NCBI GenBank assembly: GCA_947459185.1
Contig: CANHCU010000021.1
Location: 1 to 40,037, forward strand
DNA length: 40,037 nucleotides
Origin: Planctomycetaceae bacterium
Lineage (GTDB): Bacteria > Planctomycetota > Planctomycetia > Pirellulales > UBA1268
Reading direction: 5' to 3'
In this document: piece after piece, positions 39,957 through 40,037 of the stretch
Layout of the letters: each line of letters starts with the position of its first letter
Position numbering within the stretch: the stretch's first letter is position 1
Position numbers and translations under genes: made by a program
Notes under the pieces: model-generated
Seen by the model: the letters and a program-made list of their open reading frames with translations, nothing else
Databases searched by the model: none
What the model was told of the DNA's origin: nothing

Positions 39957-40010
39957 GAATTCCTCATAGAAGCCCTGAGCGTGAGCGACGAGATTCCCTC
40001 CTCACGGGCC
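39957..40010. repeat. diverged dispersed repeat in the terminal intergenic stretch
   Basis: GGGAATTCCTC ... AAGCCCTGAGCGTGAGCGA ... GATTCCCTC resembles, in opposite sense, the GCGGGCTT repeats at 7021-7091 and 35491-35573. From 39752 to the window end (286 nt) no gene could be supported. Confidence 0.45.
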
Positions 40011-40037
40011 AGCCGGCCGCCAGCAGCATCGTCGCGG

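Overview
The window is high-GC DNA from a planctomycete, most likely a member of the Pirellulales. The evidence is the gene families, not a database match: planctomycete-type cytochrome proteins (PSCyt/PSD domains), HXXSHH (DUF1552) proteins, pilin-like DUF1559 proteins each paired with a small carboxypeptidase-regulatory lipoprotein, a PVC-type membrane-bound dehydrogenase with HEAT repeats and CxxCH, a PQQ-type beta-propeller protein, a sulfatase, ECF sigma factors paired with FecR-like anti-sigma proteins, and a CCEPV-repeat secreted protein. No rRNA, tRNA, CRISPR array or intact transposase gene was seen.

Layout. 1-566: 3' end of dabA (inorganic-carbon transporter subunit). 588-5364, minus strand: a secreted helical/sugar-binding-like protein, a PQQ beta-propeller protein, a HEAT protein and a secreted endonuclease/exonuclease/phosphatase protein with a proline-rich stalk, probably co-transcribed. 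5566-8963: a Phd/VapC toxin-antitoxin pair, a spermidine-synthase-like methyltransferase, a secreted planctomycete protein, and an antitoxin/PemK-like pair. 9376-11304: a sulfatase with a C-terminal helical extension. 11394-31492: the core of the window (below). 31578-32264: an AbrB/PIN toxin-antitoxin pair. 32322-35459: a large PVC-type heme-binding dehydrogenase. 35603-38296: a POTRA-like exported protein with no beta-barrel. 38603-39751: a Cys-rich CCEPV-repeat protein and a carboxypeptidase-regulatory-like protein, converging on a strong terminator.

Core. Two paralogous copies of one six-gene module lie in inverted orientation, about 7.9 kb (11394-19282) and 7.8 kb (23691-31492). Each copy is divergent. 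One arm is ECF sigma, FecR-like anti-sigma (ATGA overlap), the 855-aa PSCyt/PSD cytochrome protein and the 448-aa HXXSHH protein. The other arm is a DUF1559 pilin-like protein and a lipoprotein. Between the copies lies a four-gene minus-strand operon: Asp-box/sialidase-like protein, Gfo/Idh/MocA oxidoreductase, deoC and a sugar isomerase/epimerase.

Both divergent intergenic regions carry the same promoter-like motif, CGTGGGAW followed 14-15 nt later by TAA. It occurs four times, once facing each arm of each module. The two sigma-factor genes begin exactly 8 nt after the TAA, which suggests leaderless, autoregulated transcripts. Three copies of an ~82-bp REP/MITE-like palindrome sit at module borders, and a short duplicated scar of the sulfatase 3' end flanks module A.

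Working model (inference): each module is a surface-signalling, ECF/FecR-regulated system that co-expresses a pilin-like surface protein and lipoprotein with an exported cytochrome/HXXSHH pair, probably for one class of polymeric substrate. The module has been duplicated, and its regulatory and surface genes have diverged faster than the cytochrome and HXXSHH genes.
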